A stretch of 64,000 bases of DNA, from positions 124,001 to 188,000 of the forward strand of contig NZ_BJYM01000009.1 in assembly GCF_007991515.1 (NCBI RefSeq), read 5' to 3'. A model generated the notes under the pieces. That model saw only the letters and a list, made by a program, of their open reading frames with translations. It was not told where the DNA came from and searched no databases. Each line of letters starts with the position of its first letter. Within the stretch, counting starts at the first letter, position 1. Below are positions 47,328-55,788 of the stretch, one piece after another. The translations under genes were made by a program, and so were the position numbers. This DNA comes from Oceanobacillus sojae (GTDB lineage Bacteria; Bacillota; Bacilli; Bacillales; Amphibacillaceae).

Positions 47328-47696
47328 ATGCAACCTGACCCAAATCATGCTTATTCACATGCAGATGAATATCAAGTGATGGATTATCAGCATCCAGAGC
47401 AGTTTGATATGCCTGCTTCACAATATAGCCCATACCCTGCTCAAGCCCTTCATCAACATGGACCAGAGCAGCGTGCGTTCTTTTTTCCATTTATCGGCGG
47501 GTTAGCTGGCGGCTTATTAGGAAGTGCCTTTGGTTCTGGTCCCGGACCAGGATTCTATGGTCCCCCAGGGCCGCCCGGACCTCCTGGACCACCGGGACCA
47601 ATGGGATATTACGGTCCGCCGGGTCCACCAGGCCCTCCTGGACCGGCCGGGCCTCCTGGATACTATAATGGATACCCGTATCCGCCATATTATTAG
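47328..47696 (+). CDS. Small collagen-like protein with Gly-Pro-Pro repeats
   Basis: The 122-residue protein has a polar N-terminal half rich in His, Tyr, Gln and Pro, a short hydrophobic glycine-rich segment ([19 protein letters not shown]) and a C-terminal run of about twelve Gly-X-Y triplets, mostly GPP and interrupted by Tyr-Tyr, ending YPYPPYY. No signal peptide is visible. I chose ATG 47328, six bases after AGAGGA. Collagen-like proteins of bacilli are often spore-surface proteins, but nothing here proves that; the hydrophobic segment could anchor it to a membrane or coat. The repeated codons make the region prone to length change. Confidence 0.8.
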   Translation: MQPDPNHAYSHADEYQVMDYQHPEQFDMPASQYSPYPAQALHQHGPEQRAFFFPFIGGLAGGLLGSAFGSGPGPGFYGPPGPPGPPGPPGPMGYYGPPGPPGPPGPAGPPGYYNGYPYPPYY

Positions 47697-47709
47697 GTAT
47701 CTGGAAAAT

Positions 47710-47760
47710 AGAAAAAGGGAGAATAACACGGCATAGGCCTGTTAAACTCCCTTTTTCTTA
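47710..47760 (+). terminator. Terminator of the collagen-like gene
   Basis: GAAAAAGGGAG (47711-47721) and CTCCCTTTTTC (47747-47757) form the outer stem around a 25-base loop, ending in a T-rich tract. Confidence 0.7.
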
Positions 47761-47776
47761 TGCTTCTTCTAATGTG

Positions 47777-48035
47777 TGTTCAAAAAGTCCGGTAAACAGG
47801 ACCCGTCGGCTAAGACCGCGTCGTCCTGGGGTTGCGATTACTCACCCCATCGAAAAAAGTTGCTGCAACGCTGACACTAGCATATCCTGTGCGTCGAAAG
47901 TTCAAGGCGACTAGCTGCTATTTCCAAACGTATTTCTCACGTGTTGCGGTGGCTTCTACGTTGTCCACACGACGTGGGCGTTCTTAGTAGAAGATCCTCT
48001 TATCGCCGTGTCATCTTTATTGAGCTTTTTGAACA
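47777..48035. repeat. Full-length copy of a dispersed intergenic repeat with imperfect terminal inverted repeats
   Basis: The element is 259 bases. Its ends read TGTTCAAAAAGTCCGG (47777-47792) and, on the other strand, TGTTCAAAAAGCTCAA (48035-48020), with partial matches for about 30 bases. The interior is clearly more GC-rich than its surroundings, has no ORF of note, and contains local hairpins (GGGGTTGCGATTACTCACCCC-type and CCACACGACGTGG). Two shorter relatives occur at 51313 and 57862. The right end lies inside the phosphatase gene. Confidence 0.7.
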
Positions 48036-48772
48036 TCCTCTACTACAAAATCATCATGTAATGCTTTAATCTCTTCTACCGTCAAACCAATCGTTTTTAA
48101 GAAGCCGGCAGCATTCTCATATTTTTCATACATATAGTCCAAGAACGCTTCCATATAAGAAGGCTCACATTCCAACATTGTTTTAAATTGATTGCGCGAC
48201 ATCAGCAGCGGGCGATTATTAAGCTCTTCATCCGTTATTTTCTTGTACTCTCCTGTTAAAGCATAATCCTTCACAATAATATCTCTAGGTACACCTGCTA
48301 AATCTAATAAAATAGCAGCCAGGACACCCGTACGATCCTTTCCGACACGACAATGAAAAAGAACAGGATTTCCTTGCTTTTTTAGAAATATGTCCATGAT
48401 TTCTTTAAATTTCGGTTTACTGGTCTCCAACATTAAGATATACATATCTATAAGACTTTTCGGAATTTTTGTTGTAAATGTAGCTGGATCCAGCAATGGA
48501 ATATTATAAAAATCATAAAGTGCTTTATCTTCTTTTCTATACTTTCCTTCCATGCTGAGACGCAAATCTATAATGGTATGGACGCCTTTTTCCTTTTGCA
48601 AAAAAGCATGTCCCTCCGGGGATACATTATGTAAGGAATCAGCACGGTAATATTTCCCCCATTTTGTCTGTTTGCCATCCTTTGTCGGATAGCCTCCTAA
48701 ATCACGAATATTTTGTGTTCCTTCTAATTCAATATGTCTTTGCGGATTAAATAATAATGCCTCTGCAGTCAT
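48017..48772 (-). CDS. Protein tyrosine/serine phosphatase (Y_phosphatase3 type)
   Basis: The 251-residue cytoplasmic enzyme carries the P-loop FHCRVGKDRTGV (HCxxGKDRTG) with its catalytic cysteine, and the family N-terminus GTQNIRDLGGYPTKDG. It should remove phosphate from tyrosine or serine residues, or from small phosphates. It lies 29 bases downstream of yjbQ on the same strand, so the two form an operon. The last residues (VQKAQ and the stop) are encoded within the terminal repeat of the neighbouring dispersed element, so the insertion set the present C-terminus. Confidence 0.88.
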   Translation of the reverse strand: MTAEALLFNPQRHIELEGTQNIRDLGGYPTKDGKQTKWGKYYRADSLHNVSPEGHAFLQKEKGVHTIIDLRLSMEGKYRKEDKALYDFYNIPLLDPATFTTKIPKSLIDMYILMLETSKPKFKEIMDIFLKKQGNPVLFHCRVGKDRTGVLAAILLDLAGVPRDIIVKDYALTGEYKKITDEELNNRPLLMSRNQFKTMLECEPSYMEAFLDYMYEKYENAAGFLKTIGLTVEEIKALHDDFVVEDVQKAQ

Positions 48773-48801
48773 ACTTTTATTTCCCCCTTTATGTACAAGC
48801 C

Positions 48802-49209
48802 TTATCCTTCAATAATTTTGACATATACCTTCCGTGTTCTTGGTCCATCAAACTCACAAAAATAAATACTCTGCCATGTTCCAAGGACTAGCTGTCCATT
48901 TGAAATAATTAACGTTTCGCTGGCCCCCACAACGGAGGATTTCATATGACCATCTGAGTTTCCCTCCATATGAACATAAGCCGCTTTATTCGGAAAGGTT
49001 TCGTTCATACCAAGTGATAAATCACGTCGGACATCTGGGTCAGCATTTTCATTAATCGTAATCGCACCAGTTGTGTGTGGACAATACACAATCATGATCC
49101 CTTCCTGCACACCGCTATTTGCTAAAATTTCTTCCAGCTGGCTATCTAAAAAAACGAATTCCTGCTTCTTATTTGTTTTTATTTGAAATAATTCTGTATT
49201 TGTAGGCAA
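48802..49209 (-). CDS. yjbQ: YjbQ/UPF0047 family protein
   Basis: The 135-residue protein has the family signatures IVYCPHTTGAITINENAD, the histidine-bearing NSDGHMKSSVVGAS, and GTWQSIYFCEFDGPRTRKV near the end. The histidines probably bind a metal. The family has been linked to thiamine-phosphate synthase activity, but its main role is uncertain. The TTG start has GAGGTGG six bases upstream. It is first in a two-gene unit with the tyrosine phosphatase. Confidence 0.88.
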   Translation of the reverse strand: MPTNTELFQIKTNKKQEFVFLDSQLEEILANSGVQEGIMIVYCPHTTGAITINENADPDVRRDLSLGMNETFPNKAAYVHMEGNSDGHMKSSVVGASETLIISNGQLVLGTWQSIYFCEFDGPRTRKVYVKIIEG

Positions 49210-49390
49210 ACTTTCCCACCTCTTCCCTTCGAAATCATGTCAAAAGTATACTTCCATCTTAACGAAAGTTCTGCTAATCAACAAATAATTAAGCAGTTTT
49301 GAAACATAATCTTATCTCAATCGTAAGTATGTATATAACCTTAAAATAATCAATCAATACTTAGCACAATCATAAAGAGGAGTGAAGAGC

Positions 49391-50716
49391 TTGCGAAAAA
49401 AATACATATTTCTTATTGGTCTTAGCCTTGCCATCCTCTCTGCCTGTTCAAGCCAAGAGAGTACCGCTGAAGAAAATACCGAAAAATTGATTCAGCAATT
49501 ACAGGGGGAGGAGTACCAGCAGATTGAACAAGAATACTTTTCAGAAGCATTGCAGGAAAAATATCCAGCTGCAGAATTACAGCTCTCCTGGGAAGCAAAT
49601 CGAGGAACTGTATTGGATGAAATAAAGAACATGGAAGCTGCTGCTAAGGAGGAAAAAACAACTGTTTCTGGTGAAGTTATTTTTGATGACGCAACAGTGA
49701 CGGTTAAAACGAAATGGAATGAAGAAGAAAAGCTGGAAAGCTTACAAATTGAGCGCCTGTATGAAGAGTTAACACTGCCTGGTTCAGCTGTAGAGGAAGA
49801 AATTACAATCGAAGCTGAGGAAGGCTACCCCTTAAGTGGAAAGCTGACCCTTCCGGATGATGGAGAAGGACCTTTTCCTGCTGTCGTGCTCGTACAAGGC
49901 TCAGGACCGAGTGATATGGATGAGGCTATCTACAGTTACAAGCCTTTTCAAGATATTGCCTACGGATTAGCAGAGAATGGAATTGCTGTTCTCCGCTATG
50001 ATAAGCGTACATTTACGCACGGTGCGAAAATGATGGAAGATTTAGGTCCTGCCCTGACAGTTAAAGAAGAAACCATTGATGATGCAGTAGAAGCAGCACG
50101 TCTGCTACAAGCGGATGATCGAATTCAGGCAGATCAAGTATATATTGGCGGACACTCACTTGGTGGAATGCTTGCACCACGGATTGATGAAGAAGCAGAT
50201 ACAGCCGGAATGATTCTTTTAGCCGGTTCTCCTCGTTCTCTATGGGAAATTATGTACGATCAGCAATTAGATTTGATTCCTGAAAATCTGAGTGATAAAG
50301 CAAAAGAGCGGGTAAAGGAGCAGGCTGAAGCATTTAAAGAGCTTACAGAAAGCTTTCAGGATATGTCTGCAGAAGAAGCAATGGAATATGATCTTTCTGG
50401 AATGAGCGGATATTATTTTCAAGAAATGGATCAGTATGATGTTGGCCAGATAGCCCTTGATTCCAACAAACCGATACTTGTCCTTCAGGGAGAAGCAGAT
50501 TTCCAGGTAACGATGGAAAAGGATTTCGCCGCATGGCAAAGCATTTTTGAGAATGACCCGCAGGTAACGTTAAAATCATATCCAAACCTTAATCATATCT
50601 TTATTTTGTCTCAGGGAGAAAATAAAGGAAGTGTTCAAGAATACCAAATTCCCGGTCATGTTGATGAAAAAGTAATTACAGATATAAGCGACTGGATTAT
50701 TGAGCATAAAAATTAA
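49391..50716 (+). CDS. Lipoprotein with DUF3887-like N-terminus and alpha/beta-hydrolase domain
   Basis: A signal peptide ends in the lipobox LSAC, so the mature protein is anchored outside the cell membrane. Residues about 20-125 form a small DUF3887-like domain rich in Glu and Gln. The remainder is an alpha/beta hydrolase with VLVQGSGPSD (oxyanion region), nucleophile GGHSLGG, LVLQGEADFQV (Asp) and LNHIF (His), a complete triad. It probably acts as an esterase or peptidase on an unknown extracellular substrate. I chose TTG 49391, eight bases after GAGGAG. A second DUF3887 lipoprotein gene follows 16 bases later. Confidence 0.85.
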   Translation: MRKKYIFLIGLSLAILSACSSQESTAEENTEKLIQQLQGEEYQQIEQEYFSEALQEKYPAAELQLSWEANRGTVLDEIKNMEAAAKEEKTTVSGEVIFDDATVTVKTKWNEEEKLESLQIERLYEELTLPGSAVEEEITIEAEEGYPLSGKLTLPDDGEGPFPAVVLVQGSGPSDMDEAIYSYKPFQDIAYGLAENGIAVLRYDKRTFTHGAKMMEDLGPALTVKEETIDDAVEAARLLQADDRIQADQVYIGGHSLGGMLAPRIDEEADTAGMILLAGSPRSLWEIMYDQQLDLIPENLSDKAKERVKEQAEAFKELTESFQDMSAEEAMEYDLSGMSGYYFQEMDQYDVGQIALDSNKPILVLQGEADFQVTMEKDFAAWQSIFENDPQVTLKSYPNLNHIFILSQGENKGSVQEYQIPGHVDEKVITDISDWIIEHKN

Positions 50717-50732
50717 AAAAAGGAGCATAAAA

Positions 50733-51221
50733 ATGAAATTAAAACAATTAATTATTCTATTAACATCTTTTTTATTAATTATCGTACTTGCAGCATGTGG
50801 AAATTCAGATTCACCCTCTGAAACAGATAATGACAATAGCCCGGAAGATACACAGACAAATCAAGAAGAGACGGAAGAGGAAGAAACAACAGGCAATGAG
50901 GATACTGCTTCCATAACATCTAAGGAGGCCTCTGAAACTGCTGAAGCATTTTTAACACTGGTGGCTGATGAAGATTTTGAAGGGGCAGCAGCACTTTTTG
51001 ATGATACTATGGCGTCTGAAGTAACTGCAGCTGATTTAGAAGAGATTTGGGATCAGCTTACTACAGATTTCGGGAAGTTTGCAGGATACGACTATGTGGA
51101 TGAGCAGCAAGTTGATGGATATTACTCCATTCTTTATGAGGGAGCATTTAATAATCAGCCTGTTGTTTTAAATGTATCTGTTAATGGAAATAATGAAGTT
51201 GGCGGATTTTTTATTCAGTAA
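50733..51221 (+). CDS. DUF3887-type lipoprotein
   Basis: The 162-residue protein has a signal peptide with lipobox LAAC, a 45-residue acidic linker rich in Glu, Thr and Asp, and one DUF3887-like domain (ETAEAFLTLVADEDFEGAAALFDD, ending NEVGGFFIQ). ATG 50733 has AAAGGAG seven bases upstream. It is co-transcribed with the preceding hydrolase, whose N-terminus carries the same type of domain, which suggests that the two proteins interact or that one regulates the other. The function of the domain is unknown. Confidence 0.82.
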   Translation: MKLKQLIILLTSFLLIIVLAACGNSDSPSETDNDNSPEDTQTNQEETEEEETTGNEDTASITSKEASETAEAFLTLVADEDFEGAAALFDDTMASEVTAADLEEIWDQLTTDFGKFAGYDYVDEQQVDGYYSILYEGAFNNQPVVLNVSVNGNNEVGGFFIQ

Positions 51222-51312
51222 GCATGTGTAAAGCCGCTTCTTATTCCATAACGCCCCTCGTTCTAGTTTACAAGTTGAGAATCGGACTATAAAATAATAC
51301 TATAGGTGTATG

Positions 51313-51326
51313 TGTTCAAAAAGTCC
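51313..51326 (+). repeat. Single end of the dispersed repeat
   Basis: TGTTCAAAAAGTCC is identical to the left end of the full element at 47777, and the identity extends two bases upstream (TG). The rest of the element is absent here. It lies just before the AI-2E family gene. Confidence 0.5.
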
Positions 51327-51367
51327 TTTATAAGAAATTATTGTTTTTACTGGCAGGAGGAAAGCTT

Positions 51368-52453
51368 TTGTTAAACCAAGCATTAATTAAGAAAATTATT
51401 ATCGGTATTTTACTTGTAGCACTTGGTGTGTTCTTGTACTTTTACTTTTCAGTATTTATACCTGTCTTACTCGCATTACTGACAGCAGTTATTTTTGAAC
51501 CGCTGGTAAAGCTGTTGAAGAAAGCTTTAAAAACAGAAAAACGAATTTGGCCGGTAACCATTGTCTTTACAACATTTGTAGTGGCAGCGTGCGCATTGCT
51601 TTATGTTATGCTTACAAGCACAATCAGCCGTATTGTAGAATGGAGCTATAATGTTCCGAAGTATGGAAGTGAAATTCAATCTATTATTAATGAAATTATT
51701 TATAAATTTAATGATTTGATTGCTGATTTACCTCAGCGCGATGCAATTATCAGTGAACTGGAACGACAATCGGAGCGGTTATTAAACACCGGATATGACT
51801 TAGTGGAGAGCATGATCGGCATGCTCGGATCATGGGTGCAATCTATTCCCAACCTGCTCTTTATATCTCTTGTTTATCTTATCACTTTCTTCTTATTCAG
51901 CCTTGATTTACCAAAGCTGTTTCAAGCATTCTTTGCTCTTTTCCCAGAGAAAACAGCTATCAAATTAAATAACTTCTTCGGTCGTTTAAAAGTAGTGTTC
52001 TGGGGATACTGGAAAGCACAGTTCTTACTTAGTATTATGATTTTTGTCATTACTTATTTGAGCTTATTATTTATTTCGCCGCGATTTGCACTGTTAATGA
52101 CCTTTATTATCTGGATTGTAGATATTATTCCTCTTTACGTCGGTCCTGCATTAATCCTTGTTCCCTGGGGAGGATTAATGATGATGATCGGAGATGTTCC
52201 AACTGGCCTGCAGCTGATGATATTAGCATTATTCCTGCTGGTTATCAGACGGATTACGGAACCAAAGGTACTTGGCGATCAAATGGGACTCGCAGCGTTG
52301 CCGACAGTCTTATCCATGTATTTTGGTTTTGTCTTTTTCGGGGTACTCGGGCTGATTTTTGGACCATTCGTTGTCAGTGCATTCCAGGCAGCCCATGAGG
52401 TTGGATTGTTCCAATTTGTAAAGAAGAAAACAATTGAGAATGCAGAAGAATAG
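51368..52453 (+). CDS. AI-2E/YtvI-family membrane permease
   Basis: The 361-residue protein has two N-terminal helices, a soluble segment (YNVPKYGSEIQSIINEI), and five to six further helices with the AI-2E family motifs FWGYWKAQFLLSIMIF, PLYVGPALILVPWG, and RITEPKVLGDQMGLAALPT. It most resembles the YtvI branch seen in sporulating bacilli. Substrate is unknown; the family includes AI-2 exporters and Na/Li antiporters. I chose TTG 51368, which follows AGGAGG at seven bases. The gene is monocistronic with a strong terminator. Confidence 0.83.
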   Translation: MLNQALIKKIIIGILLVALGVFLYFYFSVFIPVLLALLTAVIFEPLVKLLKKALKTEKRIWPVTIVFTTFVVAACALLYVMLTSTISRIVEWSYNVPKYGSEIQSIINEIIYKFNDLIADLPQRDAIISELERQSERLLNTGYDLVESMIGMLGSWVQSIPNLLFISLVYLITFFLFSLDLPKLFQAFFALFPEKTAIKLNNFFGRLKVVFWGYWKAQFLLSIMIFVITYLSLLFISPRFALLMTFIIWIVDIIPLYVGPALILVPWGGLMMMIGDVPTGLQLMILALFLLVIRRITEPKVLGDQMGLAALPTVLSMYFGFVFFGVLGLIFGPFVVSAFQAAHEVGLFQFVKKKTIENAEE

Positions 52454-52468
52454 CGATAATATTGCACA

Positions 52469-52530
52469 AAAATCCGAATCTGAATTCACACTTTCTTAAT
52501 CTAAAAATGTGAATCAGATTCGGATTTTTT
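52469..52530. terminator. Terminator after the AI-2E family gene, probably bidirectional
   Basis: Long stem: AAAATCCGAATCTGAATTCACA (52469 onward) pairs with TGTGAATCAGATTCGGATTTT (from 52508) with one bulge, followed by T6. The convergent Cof-type gene ends nearby. Confidence 0.8.
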
Positions 52531-52566
52531 ATAAAAGTATAATTGCGGCTTTAAATATGTCTTTCA

Positions 52567-53412
52567 TTACTCGATTATTTCATTCAGTGCATAACCGACG
52601 CCATTTTCTTCATTGCTTCTTGTTACATGATCTGCATATTCCTTTACTTCCGGCTCTGCATTCTGCATTGCCACAGCAGTTCCTGCATATTGGAACATGG
52701 AAACATCATTATAGTTATCTCCAACGGCCACAACATCTTCCTGGGGAATGTGATAGTATTCCGCCAGCCCTTTCAAGGCATTTCCTTTACTCGCATCTGG
52801 ATGAGCAACCTCTAATTTTTGATAGCCTGAGGTTGTTACAGAGATATCCTCTCTATCCTTCCAGGCTTCCGCAAGCTTCTCTAATTCTTGACGACGGAAT
52901 GACAGGATAAACACTTTGTAAGGCTCCAATTCTGCAACTCCCGCTTCTAAGTAATCATCTACTTCGACCATACCATATTGCATATTTTGTATTTGAATAA
53001 TATGTTCTGCATTTTCTTTTTCCTCTGGTGTATCAAAAAGCGTTTCCTTTTCCTCTTCCAGAATCGGCTGTTTATCTTTTTGGATATATACACCTTTATT
53101 TGTGTAAATTTCAAAATATAATTCCGCCTCAGATACTTTTTCCATTATTTCTATTAACTTGTCTGAAGTAAGTATCTGGCTGCGGATAATTTCATCATTT
53201 ACACTTGTTAATGAACCATTCGCACAGATTAGTGGAAGCTCCAAATTAGCTGCTGCTGCAATCTCCTTCATATCATGCAGTGATCTTCCAGAGCAAAAAA
53301 CAACGCTATCTCCATTCGCTTGTCTTTTGCGAATGGCTTCCTGATTTACTTCGCTAATTTTTCCATCTTCCCCCAGTAACGTACCATCCAAATCAATTGC
53401 TATTAACTTCAT
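52567..53412 (-). CDS. Cof-type HAD phosphatase
   Basis: The 281-residue protein belongs to the Cof subfamily of HAD hydrolases: IAIDLDGTLLG (motif I), VFCSGRS (motif II), HPDASKGNALKGL (motif III lysine) and VAVGDNYNDVSMFQYAG (motif IV), with a large IIB cap between motifs II and III. It should dephosphorylate sugar phosphates or nucleotide-like cofactors in the cytoplasm. I chose ATG 53412, ten bases after AAGGA, over a GTG nine bases earlier. It stands alone. Confidence 0.9.
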   Translation of the reverse strand: MKLIAIDLDGTLLGEDGKISEVNQEAIRKRQANGDSVVFCSGRSLHDMKEIAAAANLELPLICANGSLTSVNDEIIRSQILTSDKLIEIMEKVSEAELYFEIYTNKGVYIQKDKQPILEEEKETLFDTPEEKENAEHIIQIQNMQYGMVEVDDYLEAGVAELEPYKVFILSFRRQELEKLAEAWKDREDISVTTSGYQKLEVAHPDASKGNALKGLAEYYHIPQEDVVAVGDNYNDVSMFQYAGTAVAMQNAEPEVKEYADHVTRSNEENGVGYALNEIIE

Positions 53413-53495
53413 TCGCTTCACATCCTTCCACCTGATATCTTACCATATTTTAATACAGGTTTATTCTCTGAAATATTTCTATTCATTTCTTTCTT

Positions 53496-53532
53496 ATAAA
53501 AATAGCGGGACAGGATTCAACTGCCCCGCTAT
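53496..53532 (-). terminator. Terminator of the TctA-type permease gene
   Basis: ATAGCGGGACAGG (53502-53514) pairs with CTGCCCCGCTAT (53521-53532), with TTTTTAT on the minus-strand exit. Confidence 0.8.
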
Positions 53533-53542
53533 CTATTAGATC

Positions 53543-54898
53543 CTACATTCCCAATAAAGTGGTTACAATCCAGTTAGAACCATAGAATATCATAAATTGA
53601 ACACCGATTCCTACACCGAGGAAGCGATTCAATAAACCTCCGACCATAGCCATTGCAAAAGTAACAGTAACACTCACCAGGCCGCCTTCATAAAACGCAA
53701 GCAGCGTAACTACACCAATAAACATCGCTATAATTGCTTCCTGGTTAATATGTTTTAGGACAAGAACTGTTGCTTTTCTTGCAAAGTTCATTGAGAATGG
53801 GTAAGCAATAATTGCGGCAACAATAATTCCGATCAATCCGTAAAGAAGAAAATCCAGCGGCTCCATTAACGTATGTAGATTATGAACCGGCTCTGTTGTA
53901 AATACAGGCGGTGCATTAAATAATGCCTGCGCCGGACCAATTGCTACAGGACTGAGCGGAATTCCGAATGCAACCAGCGGAATAATCGTTTCCGCAATAT
54001 AAGTAGACTCTGTTACACCATTCATCGTAGAAAGACTAGTCGTTGATTTTTTGTATTGCCCCTTCACACGGGATCCTATCAATTCCCCCATCAATGCCGT
54101 CATCCCGACAGGACTGAGAGCAAAGGTCAGGGAAGACAGGAAGGATGTTCCACCGACTGATCCTGCTTGTTTTTTCGTTAAAACTTTAAATGGATTGGGA
54201 AAATAGCCGGACCAGGATTTCTTTTCTGGAGCTAATTTATATTCATTTGGCTGTTGACGCTGAATCATTAACCGTCCACTTGCAGAAGACGCTAATAGAA
54301 TATCTGTAAACATTGGTCCAATAGCAATTCCCAGGAAGAAGCTTATGGATAATCCTGTTCCTAAAATCGTTGTGCTGACCAGATTTAACCCTTGAATCAC
54401 AAGAGCAAGTGGAATAATTAAAATAATACTTGCCCAGCGCCCCTTGGAAAAATAACCGATTAAAACAGCGGCTAAAGTAAAAATAATCCCTGCATTTTCT
54501 TGAAAAAATTCGCCAAACTGACTCAAGAAAACAGCAAATGCCAATGACACAGGAAGTGCAATAAATGCACCAATAATTCCTCCAGAAATCATTTTTCGCA
54601 AAGCAATATGCGGCAGACCAATTCTTCGCATAAAGTTGGCATGATCCAGCATTGGCGTCGCTGTTGTATCTCCAGGCACACCCATTAACGCAGTTGGTAT
54701 CGCATGCGTGAGATGCTTTGAAAGTACCGCCGACATAAAAAATGCAAAAACGGCCTCTGGCGGTGCCCCTAACAATACAACAATTAATGTTGCCGGAACA
54801 AGCACGGCTGTTTCATCCGAACCGGAAATTAAACCGATTGCGGTGAATATAATCCCCGCTACAATTGCCAGCAGAATTGATATGAGTAATACATCCAT
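53543..54898 (-). CDS. TctA-family tripartite tricarboxylate transporter large permease
   Basis: The 451-residue protein has about eleven helices and TctA-type blocks: GLISGSDETAVLVPATLIVVLLGAPPEAVFAF, TALMGVPGDTTATPMLD near the N-terminus, and FALSPVGMTALMGELIGSRV with the second-half counterpart. TctA proteins move carboxylates with sodium and normally need a small TctB membrane subunit and an extracytoplasmic TctC binding protein. Here a 148-residue membrane protein gene lies 19 bases upstream, but no TctC is present in the window. The substrate is therefore unknown, and the system may work without a binding protein. Confidence 0.82.
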   Translation of the reverse strand: MDVLLISILLAIVAGIIFTAIGLISGSDETAVLVPATLIVVLLGAPPEAVFAFFMSAVLSKHLTHAIPTALMGVPGDTTATPMLDHANFMRRIGLPHIALRKMISGGIIGAFIALPVSLAFAVFLSQFGEFFQENAGIIFTLAAVLIGYFSKGRWASIILIIPLALVIQGLNLVSTTILGTGLSISFFLGIAIGPMFTDILLASSASGRLMIQRQQPNEYKLAPEKKSWSGYFPNPFKVLTKKQAGSVGGTSFLSSLTFALSPVGMTALMGELIGSRVKGQYKKSTTSLSTMNGVTESTYIAETIIPLVAFGIPLSPVAIGPAQALFNAPPVFTTEPVHNLHTLMEPLDFLLYGLIGIIVAAIIAYPFSMNFARKATVLVLKHINQEAIIAMFIGVVTLLAFYEGGLVSVTVTFAMAMVGGLLNRFLGVGIGVQFMIFYGSNWIVTTLLGM

Positions 54899-54917
54899 TT
54901 TTGTTCATTCTCCTCTT

Positions 54918-55364
54918 TCACCATTTCTTCTCTTCTGTGTGATGCTGCTCCTTATCATCAGGAATAAACATGTCATAAAATCCTTGTTCCTTCATTTCTT
55001 GCGCTGTTACTGGATCATTTAATATAGATTCACGCTCTTCTTCCATATCCAGTTGCAGCTTCTCATATATTTCCGATAGTTCATTGCTCGTAGATGCTGT
55101 TTCATTTAAGGTTCTTTTTGGTTTAAATAAAAACGTGTTTATCAGCAGGCCTATTACGCTTCCGGCTATTCCTAGCAGCAATGAATAGGACTGAATCATT
55201 TCCTCTGGAGCAATTCGTGGAAAAATAAGCTCTCTGCCTATAAAAAAACCAATAAAACTGAACATCACGCTGATGATAATTGTAAAAATTAAATGCTTCC
55301 CATAAACTGTATCACCAATAATTTCAACATATGTCCGGGAACTCTTTGGTTCTTGTTCTGCCAT
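54918..55364 (-). CDS. Small membrane protein, candidate TctB-like partner of the TctA-type permease
   Basis: The 148-residue protein has two clear helices (LIFTIIISVMFSFIGFFIG and SLLLGIAGSVIGLLINTFLF), then a charged cytoplasmic C-terminus of about 65 residues (ELSEIYEKLQLDMEEERESI and onward). TctB proteins usually have four helices, so this is either a reduced form or an unrelated subunit. It is co-transcribed with the permease gene (19 bases apart). I cannot name a family. Confidence 0.65.
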   Translation of the reverse strand: MAEQEPKSSRTYVEIIGDTVYGKHLIFTIIISVMFSFIGFFIGRELIFPRIAPEEMIQSYSLLLGIAGSVIGLLINTFLFKPKRTLNETASTSNELSEIYEKLQLDMEEERESILNDPVTAQEMKEQGFYDMFIPDDKEQHHTEEKKW

Positions 55365-55610
55365 ATTTCAGGTCCCCCTTCTCTAAATTCATTTATCTGC
55401 AGAATGAAATAATCTGATTATACTACATACAAGCTAATTATACTAGAACCTATTAGCAGATACTAATTATAGATTTAACTCCTCTTTACCTCGTCTAAAT
55501 ATTTTTCCAGTGCCAGAAAAAAATATAATTTAATCTCTCTAACATTTATTCAAAATACATAGCAAATCTTATAGTTTATTCAGTAGCTTGAATTATAAAT
55601 TTCTTTTTCT

Positions 55611-55634
55611 AGTAAAATAAATATTTATTTTACT
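55611..55634. repeat. 24-bp perfect palindrome upstream of the PTS operon
   Basis: Each half reads AGTAAAATAAAT on its own strand, with no loop. It lies 155 bases upstream of the PTS regulator gene and 247 upstream of the TctB-like gene. An operator for the adjacent regulator is possible, as is DNA melting or a cruciform; there is no T-run that would favour a terminator. Confidence 0.6.
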
Positions 55635-55725
55635 TTCCTGTTACTACTATTATTTCAAAATTTTATGTAGGATAAAACAAGATGCATTATCACAATGTTG
55701 TACAAAGATGATTCTCTACTTTGTG

Positions 55726-55741
55726 ATGTAAACGCATTCAT
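55726..55741 (+). promoter_or_regulatory. Consensus cre site (CcpA) upstream of the PTS operon
   Basis: ATGTAAACGCATTCAT fits WTGNAARCGNWWWCAW at all fixed positions. It lies 48 bases before the regulator start, so CcpA probably represses the operon when glucose is present. Confidence 0.82.
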
Positions 55742-55788
55742 TAATTATTCAGCAATTGTTATGATTCTAATCAAAGGAGGCAGGCGTT

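Larger units (their letters stand above)
55365..55788. other. Divergent intergenic region upstream of the PTS operon
   Basis: No gene was seen. It contains a 24-bp perfect palindrome and a consensus cre site, both listed separately, and is otherwise A/T rich. Confidence 0.6.

Noticed and set aside
47305-47736. Reverse and alternate-frame ORFs over the collagen-like gene
   Set aside because: They arise from the repetitive GGN-CCN codons of the real gene and have Arg-rich or Trp-rich shadow composition.
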